From Laguncularia racemosa (lineage: Eukaryota; Streptophyta; Magnoliopsida; Myrtales; Combretaceae), in NCBI GenBank assembly GCA_037954665.1, contig JBBMOL010000367.1:354762-418761 (forward strand): 64,000 nucleotides of DNA, in the 5' to 3' direction. Made by a program: the position numbers and the translations under genes. A model generated the notes under the pieces. The model was not told where the DNA came from. It saw only the letters and a program-made list of their open reading frames with translations, and ran no database searches. Below are positions 21,501-29,805 of this stretch, piece by piece (within the stretch, counting starts at the first letter, position 1; the number at the start of each line of letters is the position of its first letter).

Positions 21501-22636
21501 TGATTTTGCAACATTGTGCCAGTCTTCTGCATATAACTTATCATGAGTTCTTCCATTTTAGACTGACCTTGCTGAGAAGAGGTATTATGATTAGGATATT
21601 GTTGATGGGGAGTATTATGATTAGAACCTTGCTTTTGAAATCCAGGGGGTTTAAGTGCATTGTTATCATTTCTCCATGAGAAATTTGGATGATTACGCCA
21701 CCCTAGATTGTAGGTGTTTGAATAAGGTCCTTGATTTCCTCTTTGGAAATTATTGACAAAATTTACTTGCTCTCCATGGGATGAGGAGGAAAAGTTTCCA
21801 GATGGGCACTCAAGAGTTGAGTGTGGTCCTGAGCATAACTCACAACAAGAAATTTGATTAACATTAAAAGATGGTGCAGAGGTGAGTTTACTTACCTGAG
21901 CGGTAAGAGCAGAAATCTGAGCTGTTAAGGTGTCCATGTCATTGACAGATGCTACTCTAGACTTACCTCTTTCATGTTGCCAATTATGTGCACTAGAGGC
22001 CATTTCATCTATCAAAGCACTAGCCTCTTCATATGTCTTACTCATTAGTGCACCACCAGAAGCAGCATCTACTAGAGATCTCAATGTATCATCTAAACTG
22101 AGATAGAATATCTCAATAAGGAGATTATCTGGTAATCCATGATGGGGGCATTTTCTAATTGCCTCCTTGAATCTTTCCCATGCTTCATACAGTGATTCAC
22201 CACTAAACTTAGTGAAGTTTGTGATGTCATTTCTTAACCTAGCAGTTCTAGCAGGTGGAAAAAATCTCCTTAAAAATTTAGATGAGAGATCAACCCAAGT
22301 GGTTATAGAGTCTTGTGGCAATGAATTGTACCAAGCCCTAGCTTTTTCTCTAAGTGAAAACGGAAAAAGTTGCAGCCTAATTACATCATCAGATACATTA
22401 TTCATTTTCACTGTATTACAATATTGAAGAAATACTGCAATATGCTCATCAGGACTCTCATTTGGATATCCTCCAAATTGATTTGATTGAACCATTTGAA
22501 TGAGTGCTGGTTTTAATTCAAAATTGTTAGCCTGAATTGTTGGTCTTCTTATTGCAGGACCTGAAACAACAGGTATCGTGTATTCCCGAAGTGCTCTACC
22601 AACACCTCGAATCCGATTGTTGTTCTCATCTGCCAT
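18587..22636 (-). CDS. gag-pol: Element C Gag-protease-RT-RNase H polyprotein (1349 codons, ends at premature TGA)
   Basis: ATG 22636 begins MADENNNRIRGVGRALREY. Domains in order: Gag core about residues 75-215 (FPFSLREKARAWYNSLP, ERFKEAIRKCPHHGLP); zinc knuckle 265-277 (CELCSGPHSTLEC); an acidic/basic low-complexity linker 430-455; aspartic protease with DSGAS at 570-574 and ILGRPF at 642-647; RT about 850-1110 with FMDD at 1009-1012; RNase H about 1150-1270, where the first catalytic Asp is Asn (CNAS, residue 1158, codon 19163-19165) while E1199, D1224 and D1267 remain. The frame ends at TGA 18587-18589 although integrase follows in the same frame. That codon could arise from an Arg codon by one CpG transition. 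Gag and pol share one frame without a stop. Confidence 0.95.
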   Translation of the reverse strand: MADENNNRIRGVGRALREYTIPVVSGPAIRRPTIQANNFELKPALIQMVQSNQFGGYPNESPDEHIAVFLQYCNTVKMNNVSDDVIRLQLFPFSLREKARAWYNSLPQDSITTWVDLSSKFLRRFFPPARTARLRNDITNFTKFSGESLYEAWERFKEAIRKCPHHGLPDNLLIEIFYLSLDDTLRSLVDAASGGALMSKTYEEASALIDEMASSAHNWQHERGKSRVASVNDMDTLTAQISALTAQVSKLTSAPSFNVNQISCCELCSGPHSTLECPSGNFSSSSHGEQVNFVNNFQRGNQGPYSNTYNLGWRNHPNFSWRNDNNALKPPGFQKQGSNHNTPHQQYPNHNTSSQQGQSKMEELMISYMQKTGTMLQNQQATIRNLENQLSQMSQQLSNRPSGSLPSNTEQNPKGVNAIMLRSGKELVDKKLEEEEVNLEKDKGKKKEEEPKKNSPKVQAYVPPIPFSGRLKQQQLDSQFAKFLEVFKKLKINIPFAKALQQMPSYARFMKDLLTKKRKIEGNEPVMLTGECSMILQKNLSNLPRKQRDQGSFTVPCTIGNFHFDKVLIDSGASINLMPLSIFRKLGLGECKETHVTLQLADRSVKYPKGIVENVLVKVDKFIFPVDFIVLEMEEDREVPMILGRPFLATGKALIDVEQGKLTLRVMDEQVTFNVYEATKKFDDCKSCYTIDSVDELSCEFMEENVGVDTMESVLRDLDNWSDDEDEPQEEHTEQVYEFKTRHYEELGTTEKKPMPSLTQPPVLELKPLLGHLKYAYLGTNDTLPIIISSSLTGDQEQQLLDVLREHKEVIGWTIADIKGISPSICTHRIFLEAECKPTVQPQRRLNPTLKEVVKKEVLKLLDAGIIFPISDSKWVSPVQVVPKKGGMTVVQNEANELIPTRTVTGWRVCIDYRKLNDATRKDHFPLPFIDQMLEKLAGHDYYCFLDGYSGYNQIHIAPEDQEKTTFTCPYSTFAFRRMPFGLCNAPATFQRCMMSIFSDMIENFIEIFMDDFSVFGKSFETCLTNLGCVLKRCKETDLLLNWEKCHFMVREGIVLGHKVSKQGIEVDRAKVEVIEKLPPPTTVKGIRSFLGHAGFYRRFIRDFSKISRPLCNLLEKDSAFIFYDNCLQAFNLLKEKLTTAPVIVALDWELPFELMCNASDYVVGAVLGQRKDKSFHVIYYASRTLNEAQRNYAKTEKELLAVIFACDKFRPYLIGSKIIVYTDHAALKYLFAKADAKPRLIRWILLLQEFNLEIKDKKGTENVVADHLSRLESNFFYSPINEKFPDEQLHVVEVQGLPWYADIVNYLVSKITPYGLSYQQKKKFLHDVKFYFWDEPYLFKNCADQIIR

Positions 22637-22858
22637 GTTCTCTTCTTCCTTTCTTCTCTACTCTCTTCTAAGTTGTCGTAAGGTGCGTTCTATCTCAAGA
22701 TTAATTGGTAGAAGTTCAGCATTTCTACTCTTGCGCATAAAAAGAACCTCAAAGAGAACAGGAAACAATCACACAATGAAAAAAAAAATTAAATTAAATA
22801 ACAAAATAATTGCACCTAAATTAATAATAGAATCTGAAGATGGTCTAATATTAATCAA
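22637..22858 (-). other. Element C 5' leader
   Basis: 222 bp between primer site and gag ATG; AT-rich, with no ORF worth noting. Confidence 0.6.
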
Positions 22859-22876
22859 TCCCTGGCAACGGCGCCA
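22859..22876 (-). other. Primer binding site, tRNA-Asp type (element C)
   Basis: The minus strand reads TGGCGCCGTTGCCAGGGA, one base different from element A, with a 6-nt spacer to the 5' LTR. Confidence 0.92.
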
Positions 22877-24041
22877 AAAACTTGATCCACGCAAAAAGAG
22901 ATATAAAATGAGCGTGAATAAATACCGGTAAGTGTACCGGATCGGATCAAGTAATATAGTGAGAGAAGAGTGTCGAACCACGAAGATTGATTAAGTAATA
23001 GACCTTTATCAATTTCTACTATTATTTAGGCAATGATATTTGATGAGAATTGAATGAATTATACTAAATGCTTAAAAAGAGAATTGTGTTGAAAAATGAT
23101 GAATTGATGATGGGAAATAGAATCCACCCTAATTCTACTAATCATATTGCCTTCATGTTATAATAACTCATAGCTATATGGATTTTCACAAGAAATTAAC
23201 AAAACCTTAATCCTTTATTAAGTGTTAAAGTAATGTTACCTCAATTTAATTTAATAGCTCCCGCTAAGTCAAATCAAATGAGGATTCTAATTCACAATCA
23301 TAAATTTCCCAATTATATGATTGCCTAATATCTTTAAAATAATTTCTCCTAATCCCTTAGTGAAAAATTTAATAAAAATATTGCATGAAACACTTAGGTC
23401 AATTTCTAATAAAATTCAATAACGCTGCTTCCACATGAATTATTAAATCTTACTTAGGAATTCCTGATAAAACCTAAATTTCTCTTTCGAGTCATTTACA
23501 TTTCTATGCATTGATTTCAATTACAAAATACAATTTATAGCAGGACTTCTTATATGAAAATTCCGCATATCTACATTTTCTATAACATGAATACAATGAT
23601 CATTTTAGTTTGAATTATGGCTTCATCATATTTCCCACAAGGATGATTTAGAACATTATAGTATGAATTGCATAAAAACAATTGAAATAAATAGGTGCAA
23701 TGGAATTCATATTGAATAACAAGAATAAATTAATAAATGGCATAAAAGAAAATAAAGTAATTGAAACAATAGCTATAATCTTCAAGAACTTCAGCAAAAT
23801 AACTTTCTTTCTTCAAACTAAAATTTGTAATAACATGAAATGTAAAGGAATTAAAGAAAACATAAAATCCTACAGTTCGTAAGGGAATTCTAATGATTTC
23901 AAAGAAAGACAAAGGATGCTAAACAAAGAATCAAAACAAAAGGATTCTAAAAAAAAAAGGGGATTCTAAACAAAAGGGGATGCTAAACAAAAAAGGGATG
24001 CTAAACAAAAAAAGGATGCTCTCAAGGTTCACACAAGGGGC

Positions 24042-24050
24042 CTATTTATA
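24042..24050 (-). promoter_or_regulatory. TATA box of element C 5' LTR
   Basis: TATAAATAG on the minus strand, about 110 bp downstream (in sense) of the GGCCGGC array. This is the LTR expected to drive transcription. Confidence 0.8.
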
Positions 24051-24159
24051 GATCCAAAGAGGAGGGGGATAAGGTTGATCTGATGAGGATTTGAGTCAGC
24101 AAATTAAATAAGATACGATTTTGGAGAGATTTTCGCAATGGATATCCGGGAGTAATGAA

Positions 24160-24247
24160 GGCCGGTTCAAGGCCGGCTCAAGGCCGGCTTTAAGGCCGGC
24201 TCAAAGCCGGCGGCCTTGAATGTAGGCCGGCCCAAGGCCGACGGCCT
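24160..24247. repeat. GGCCGGC palindrome array in U3 of 5' LTR C
   Basis: Seven to eight GCCGG/CCGGC motifs in 88 bp, about 24 bp longer than the array in the 3' LTR. The array has therefore changed copy number since insertion. Confidence 0.8.
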
Positions 24248-24443
24248 TTATTGCTATCCTCCGCTGGCTTCTTCAATTTTGTGAAAAACTCCTCCAATTA
24301 AATTGTAATTTACTTTTGGGTCCTCAAAACCTGTATTTTCACAATAAACACCATTAAGTATCATTTCTTTATATTTTCTTATAATATTGAAATAAATTTA
24401 ATATAAGTCCAAAAGAAAATATAAGTATAATGTGATCTTATCA

Positions 24444-24448
24444 TAGCT
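24444..24448. other. Target-site duplication TAGCT (right of element C)
   Basis: Matches 14642-14646. Confidence 0.93.
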
Positions 24449-24660
24449 CTTCTTCTTTAACCTCCGTTGCCACTGCTATATCACGTTCTCCCTCCTCATT
24501 GATTTACTGCCCAAAAGTTTCGACAGCTGTGTTCCTTCAAAGTCGGCGGAGTGTTCTCTTAATCTCAAGTTCTAGATCAAGAGTGTTGGAAGGAAATTCC
24601 TTATCATACACTGCAAAAGGCAACCAAGTGTGAATTAGAACTTTTCAAAAGATGGAGTGA
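24449..24660 (-). pseudogene. gag: N-terminal piece of element D gag
   Basis: The minus-strand translation gives LDLELEIKRTLRRL (about 24560) and an acidic KEEE end that would join the gag part ending at 14646 if element C were absent. At least two in-frame stops are present. Its position between primer site and insertion point supports the assignment. Confidence 0.6.
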
Positions 24661-24740
24661 AAAAAAAAATAGATAAAATAATAAAAAGAATGACTAAAGT
24701 AGTAGATACTACAGTTTTTCCTAATATTGCCTTGCCAAAT

Positions 24741-24758
24741 TCCCCAGCAACGACGCCA
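24741..24758 (-). other. Primer binding site of element D (decayed tRNA-Asp type)
   Basis: The minus strand reads TGGCGTCGTTGCTGGGGA, the Asp-type site with two C-to-T type changes, and keeps the same 6-nt spacer to the LTR as element C. Confidence 0.8.
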
Positions 24759-24764
24759 AAAACT

Positions 24765-25668
24765 TGGTGCGCTTGAATTTAACCGATCATTTTAAGTTTT
24801 AAATTTATAACTAATAAAATCTACTATCGAGCTAAGTAGTATACCTATCAATTATAGTATAGATTTAATAGGTGTCATCCTCTAGGATCTAGAAAACAAG
24901 TACTAGTATTACCTTTCCCTACTATCTAGTTTAATTTATGATGTGGAAATTATGAATTAAATTAACAATTAACAAATCCTAACAACCCTAGAATTAAATG
25001 ATATTGTCAAAAAATATATATATTCAATCACAAAACCCTAACCCTTAAATTCTCAAAATAAGATATCGATTAACAAATCAATTTATACTTTGCACTATAG
25101 GAATTCTCAAGTAAAATCAATTACTTCCTCGAGTTAATTGATTCTTAATCATACATAAGATAATGAAGACCTCTCCTTTACTACTGTTATGCAAGATCTC
25201 ATTAAGTTCAAAAATTCCAATGAATTGTAGAAAATCAATGTTTTCCTACCTCTAGGTAAAACATGTAATCTCTCTTTTTATGAAGATCTAATTTACTAGA
25301 CGAAACCTCTTTTAATTTAATAAAAATCAAACATGCAATCAATTTGCACACATAAATCAATCACAAGAACAATGGAAACACATGAATAGATGTAAAGATA
25401 TAAATAATTCATTAATCAATCAATGATTCAGCACATGAGTTATGGTTTCACAATATGAAAGATATAAAGAATTACTCTTTCATGGAGTTTTCAATAAAAA
25501 CAGAGAATCTAGAGAAATTGAATTGATTCATGCTAAAAAGAATAATCCCTTTGTTTGTTTTGTGATTTCTAATGATGCTTAAACAATTCTCCTCTTGAAG
25601 TTCGTAATAAAGCTCCCTAAGGTTTTCAGAACGAAGCCAGAAGGAAAAAATCTCTTTAAAAATAAAAC
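24765..25668 (-). repeat. 5' LTR of element D, truncated
   Basis: It begins with TG next to the primer spacer (plus strand TGGTGCGCTTG). AT-rich, no ORF. Its outer end is not found: at about 25668 the sequence switches into a plus-strand gag copy, so the LTR U3 end is missing or replaced. No clear TATA box is seen. Confidence 0.55.
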
Positions 25669-27513
25669 AAGTTTATCTTGAGGAGGGTGTGAATATTTTT
25701 GAGTAATATGAGCAGATAGATTATCTTGGGAATTCGAACAAACAGTAGTATAATCAGTATGGTAACACCTACCATTTAGGGATGAGAAACCATCCAAATC
25801 TATCTTATGGAAACTAAGACTATCGAAGAGCTAATCTACCACCACCAGGATGTTCAAAGCAACAACTACCACTTTATCAGCCTTTACTACTTCCTTTAGT
25901 GTAACTACCCTAACAAGAAAAGAAGGGTAACCTAGAAGATATACTAAGTCAATTCATCTAGAGCTCTAATGCAAGATATCGTAATCAAGAGGCATCGATT
26001 CACAATCTTGAGAAGAAAATTGGCCAATTGGCTAAGATGATGTTTGAGAGATAACCCAGCTCTCTTCCCAGCAACACGGAAAACAATCTAAGGCAACAGG
26101 TAAAAGCCATCACATTGAGAAGCAGGAAAGAGTTACCATCTGAATAGCAGCATGAAAAGAAGTGAGAGGATAATCAACCTATTGAAAAGGAGAAAATGAC
26201 ACTAGAGAAAACACATCCTGAGAGGAGATCACCACTGGCTATCAAAGAATATGTGCCAAAAATCCCTTATCCAGCTCACCTCAACTAGAGCAAAGATAAG
26301 GAGCAGTTTGGTAAATTCCTTAATCTATTTAAACAATTGTACACTAACATTCCATTTGTAGAGGCACTTTCACAAATTCCAAAATATGCTAAGTTCCTAA
26401 AGGAGCTTTTATCTAATAAGCGGAAGTTGGAGGATGTGTCTATCGTAGAAGTTGATGCAAATTGCTCATCTATCATTCAGAATAAACTTCCTCTAAAGCT
26501 AAAGGATCCAAATAGTTTCACAATGCTGTGTGTCGTAGGTGATAAGGCCTTAGTTGATCTTGGGGCCAGCATTAATTTAATGCAATACTCCTTTTTCAAG
26601 AAGTTCGGACTTTCTAACCTAACACTAACTAAGATGAGTTTATAGCTTGCTGACCGCTCTATGAAGATTCCCAAGGGGATAATCAAGGATGTCTTGGTAA
26701 AGGTAGGGAATTTCATCTACCCTATTGACTTTGTAGTTCTAGAAATGGATGAGGATGGTGATATCCCTTTGATACTTGGGAGACCATTCCTAGCCACTGC
26801 CAAGGTAATGGTTGATGTAGAAGGAGGCAAGCTTACTTTGAGAATCGGTGATGAAGAGATGGTAATCTAAATGGCTGCTACTATGAAGCACACTATGTGC
26901 ATTGATAACCGTTGTTACTCTATTGATGTTGTTGACGTTTTAGTAAATGAGCATATGAAGGAAGTTCTGAGCAAAGATGAGTTAGAGCTAAGCTTGACAT
27001 TGGAAGAGAAGAAAGATGCAGATAACCTAGAGGTTGCGCTACTCATTGAGTAGCTTGATGTTTCAGAAGATGTTACACCTCAGCATGGGTTTGAAAAGTT
27101 GAGAACAGAAAATGAGGCGAGACTTAAAACTTCTATAGAAGAGCTGCTAGGGTTGGAATTGAAACAATTACTAGAGTATCTGGAACATGCTTTCCTTGTA
27201 GAAGACTCCAGCCTATCGGTTATCATAGCCTTAGATTTATCTTAAGAGTAGAAAGACCAATTACTCATGGTCTTAAGAGCCTACAAGCGAGCCATCGCTT
27301 GGAAAATATCTGATATAAAAGGTATCAACCCCTCCTTCTATACTCAAAACATTTTATTAGAAGAAGGATTCAAGCTTGTAGTGCAACTACAAAAACAGCT
27401 AAATCCTAATATGAAGGAGGTGGTTAAGAAGGAGATGATCAAACTTCTTGATGCTGGACTTATTTACACCATATTTGATAGTGGCTAGGTTAGTCCAATG
27501 CAAGTGGTGCCGA
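25669..27513 (+). pseudogene. gag-pol: Athila-type gag C-terminus, protease and start of RT (element D')
   Basis: Bases 25669-26160 are the inverted counterpart of D gag 13337-13820. From 26285 a single plus frame encodes PFVEALSQIPKYAKFLKELL, the protease (VDLGASINLMQYSFFKKFG, then IPLILGRPFLATAKVMVDVEGG), the acidic linker, and the start of RT (KISDIKGINPSF, QKQLNPNMKEVVKKEM, LLDAGLIY). In-frame stops lie at 26643 (TAG), 26868 (TAA), 27051 (TAG), about 27243-27251 (two) and 27486 (TAG). RT is cut off at about 27513, before its catalytic motifs, and joins pol C-terminal sequence. The element cannot be active. Confidence 0.85.
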
Positions 27514-27760
27514 AGATAGGGAGGAATTGGATCTCCAACTACTAGAGACTTAGTTGAAGAAAGTAAAGAGCATCAAGTTAACGACGTTAAACAAGTGCGC
27601 TTCTTGGGAAGCAACCTATGTCTAACTTAGGTACGTAGAATTTCTTTTATTTTCTTTTTGTTGTCACTATCCTAAGTTTATTATTTTTAGAAATTTGTAG
27701 ATCTTAAGGGGAGTTTCTAAGCTTATTTGAAGAGAGCGAGAGTAATCTCTAAGTGTGGGG
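27514..27760 (+). other. Pol deletion junction and pol C-terminal remnant of D'
   Basis: After the RT start, a short stretch translates as VNDVKQVRFLGSNLCLT (about 27575-27625), resembling the end of an Athila polyprotein. The RT catalytic core, RNase H and nearly all of integrase are therefore deleted. A GTGTGGGG motif follows at about 27755. Confidence 0.55.
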
Positions 27761-29805
27761 AAGTGCCAATGACAAGTAAGGAAGTTTGAATTTTAATCAC
27801 TAAATGTACCTGTTAAGTCTTTTTCTACGTTCATTTACACTTTTGGAGGTGCACGACAATCACAGTTGTTGTCTATTGGCTTGGGTAAGTCTTATTTTTC
27901 CTCCACACAATCAGTATACAAAGTTATGTATAATCTAAAGAGATTCTGTAGAGTTTTCTTAGTTAACACGGCCACAAGCATGGCCATGCTATAGCCAGGG
28001 CAGACTTGCCCTATAAAACGCTGCCTCCTATGCTTCTTTTGAGGGTCTGCATGGCCCCAAGCATGGCCTTGTAGCAGCCCGTGTTGAAAAAAAAAAACCA
28101 CACATATATACAATTTCTTTCTCTCCTCCCTCACTCTCTAACTTCACCATTTATCCAGACTAGGATAGTCTAACTTTTCTTTTTACCATTACTTTCTTTA
28201 TTTCTTTTTTCTAAGATGATGTAGCATAAACCTTGGGTTCCTAGCTCCAATGATGACATGCCATTACTGTTTTTCTCTTATACTCGGTTTTGGACTCTAC
28301 ATGCAACCATTTACATATAAAAACTGGGGAAGTTCTTAGTATCCTTTTTCTTTTAGTTTTTTTCCTTTCATTTTTTTTCCTTTTCCCTTTCGTGTGCTTG
28401 ATTTGGGAAGACATTAGGGACAATGTCTTGAATAAGTGTGGGGAAGGGGTATAGGGAAATGAAAAAAAAAAATAGAGAAATTTGGGTCATGCTTTACTTG
28501 TGTTATTTATGCATTGTCTCATTAAATTTTCCCCATTTACAACTTTGCAATTGATTTTAAATGTTGATCTTGAATCATTAAAAGGTGAGATCCTTGAAAT
28601 TGTGCTCATAAAAGTTAGTGATTCTATGTTCCTTACTCGCCTATTGTTGGACTTAGTATACTTGTTGGAATTTTAGGATGAAATCTAATTGGGGTAATCT
28701 TACTTTCTATTTAATTATTGATTCATGACTTGTGAAATAGATAAAAGGCCTTAGTTTAAAGTGAAATGGTTATATCTTTAAGTTTATTGGTTAATATATT
28801 TACTTATCAAAAACTTTGAGAGCTCTTCTAACATTTTGTGAAAGGTGCATATGAAATCTATCACTTGGTGATTCCTATTAAGTAATCCCTTTGAAAATTA
28901 ATTAATTAATGTGTTAATTGAGCAATAATGAGAAAATCTTAGTTAGTATGGGCAAGCTTTGGTCCCTTAGAAGAGTGAAGTCTGACTTCGCTGCTGACTA
29001 GTCACTCAATTAAAGAAGTAATAAGCTACTACCCCAATGACTTGGGTTCTCCAAGTTAAGAGTATCTTTATGAATCCTTAAGGTTAGGATAATGGAGGTT
29101 TGATGGGGTCCCTTTAAAACCCGATTACCTAAGGTCGTCTAGGCTAGGATTGGCCGACCGATGAAATTATAATAACAAGATAGGGTACAAAAAGGGCAAA
29201 GTTCAGTGGATCCTGTAACTTAAATAATTAAGTCCATAGGGATGCCTTCAATTGAGGGGATAATGTCTGTTAACTTAGGTGATGAGCCCGGGATTATTGG
29301 TTGAACATTTGTTACATAGGTTATAAGATCTTAAATAACTGAAATTAATATATATATAAAACTTGGAAATTTTTGAGAGGTTTAACAAAAAGAGGAAGAA
29401 AATCTAGGAGAAGGATGGATGCCATATACTTTCACTTGAGGTTGTTGTGCTTAGAAGAGGTAGTTGAATAGTTTATATATTCTCTAGTAAGTGGTGAGAT
29501 ATGACTATGCCACTTTTGCTTTATTTAACTTTCTTTGTAACTTGAGAAGCATTTCTTAAGTAGTAAGGGTAATAGTTTAACTTACTTGAATTAATCTGTA
29601 AACTCTAATTTTTGTATGCCAAGTACACGTACAATCATGGTAAGTTTGAGTGGTAGGCACTAATGAATCACTAAGATTGAATTAAATAGAGGATGCTACT
29701 TGTGATTGAAAGTCTAACCATGAGTACAATTGATGAGAGAAATTGTATTTTGTCCTTATTTTGTTTACTTGAGGACAAGCACCTTCCACTTTAGTGTGAA
29801 GTTAG
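27761..29805 (+). other. D' 3' noncoding region with conserved Athila block
   Basis: No gene is seen. It contains a CATGGCC/CACGGCC palindrome group (27966-28090), 'gacaatgtcttgaataagtgtgggg' (28408 onward, counterpart of 17120-17165), and the conserved 'ccctttaaaacccgattacctaagg' segment (29105-29130). A pre-polypurine 'cttgaggacaagcacc' lies at 29770, as in A and C. The expected 3' LTR is absent: element E begins at about 29806. Confidence 0.65.
27966..28090. repeat. CATGGCC/CACGGCC palindrome group in D'
   Basis: It contains AAGCATGGCCATGCTATAG, CATGGCCCCAAGCATGGCC and an ending CCGTGTT, with 'ctataaaacg' between them. It is related to 13237-13336. Unlike in A and C, this group lies in the internal region, not in an LTR. 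Confidence 0.55.

Larger units (their letters stand above)
14647..24443 (-). mobile_element. Complete Athila-type LTR retrotransposon C (9797 bp)
   Basis: This is the best-preserved element of the window. It has two LTRs of 1521 and 1561 bp, a perfect TAGCT duplication, a tRNA-Asp-type primer site, a gag-pro-RT-RNase H-integrase frame with a single internal stop, and a GTGTGGGGATGT polypurine tract at the 3' LTR. By eye the LTRs differ by roughly 15-20 substitutions plus repeat-number changes, about 1%, so insertion is recent on a plant scale. No env-like ORF is seen in the 1.3 kb between integrase and 3' LTR. Confidence 0.95.
22883..24443 (-). repeat. 5' LTR of element C (1561 bp)
   Basis: It pairs with 14647-16167 and is about 40 bp longer, because of one extra 'gggatgctaaacaaaa' unit near 23990 and extra GGCCGGC units at 24160-24247. 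It is followed on the right by the TAGCT duplication. Confidence 0.95.

Noticed and set aside
19461..22427. Several plus-strand ORFs of 68-109 codons inside the element C polyprotein
   Set aside because: Shadows of the 1349-codon minus-strand frame.
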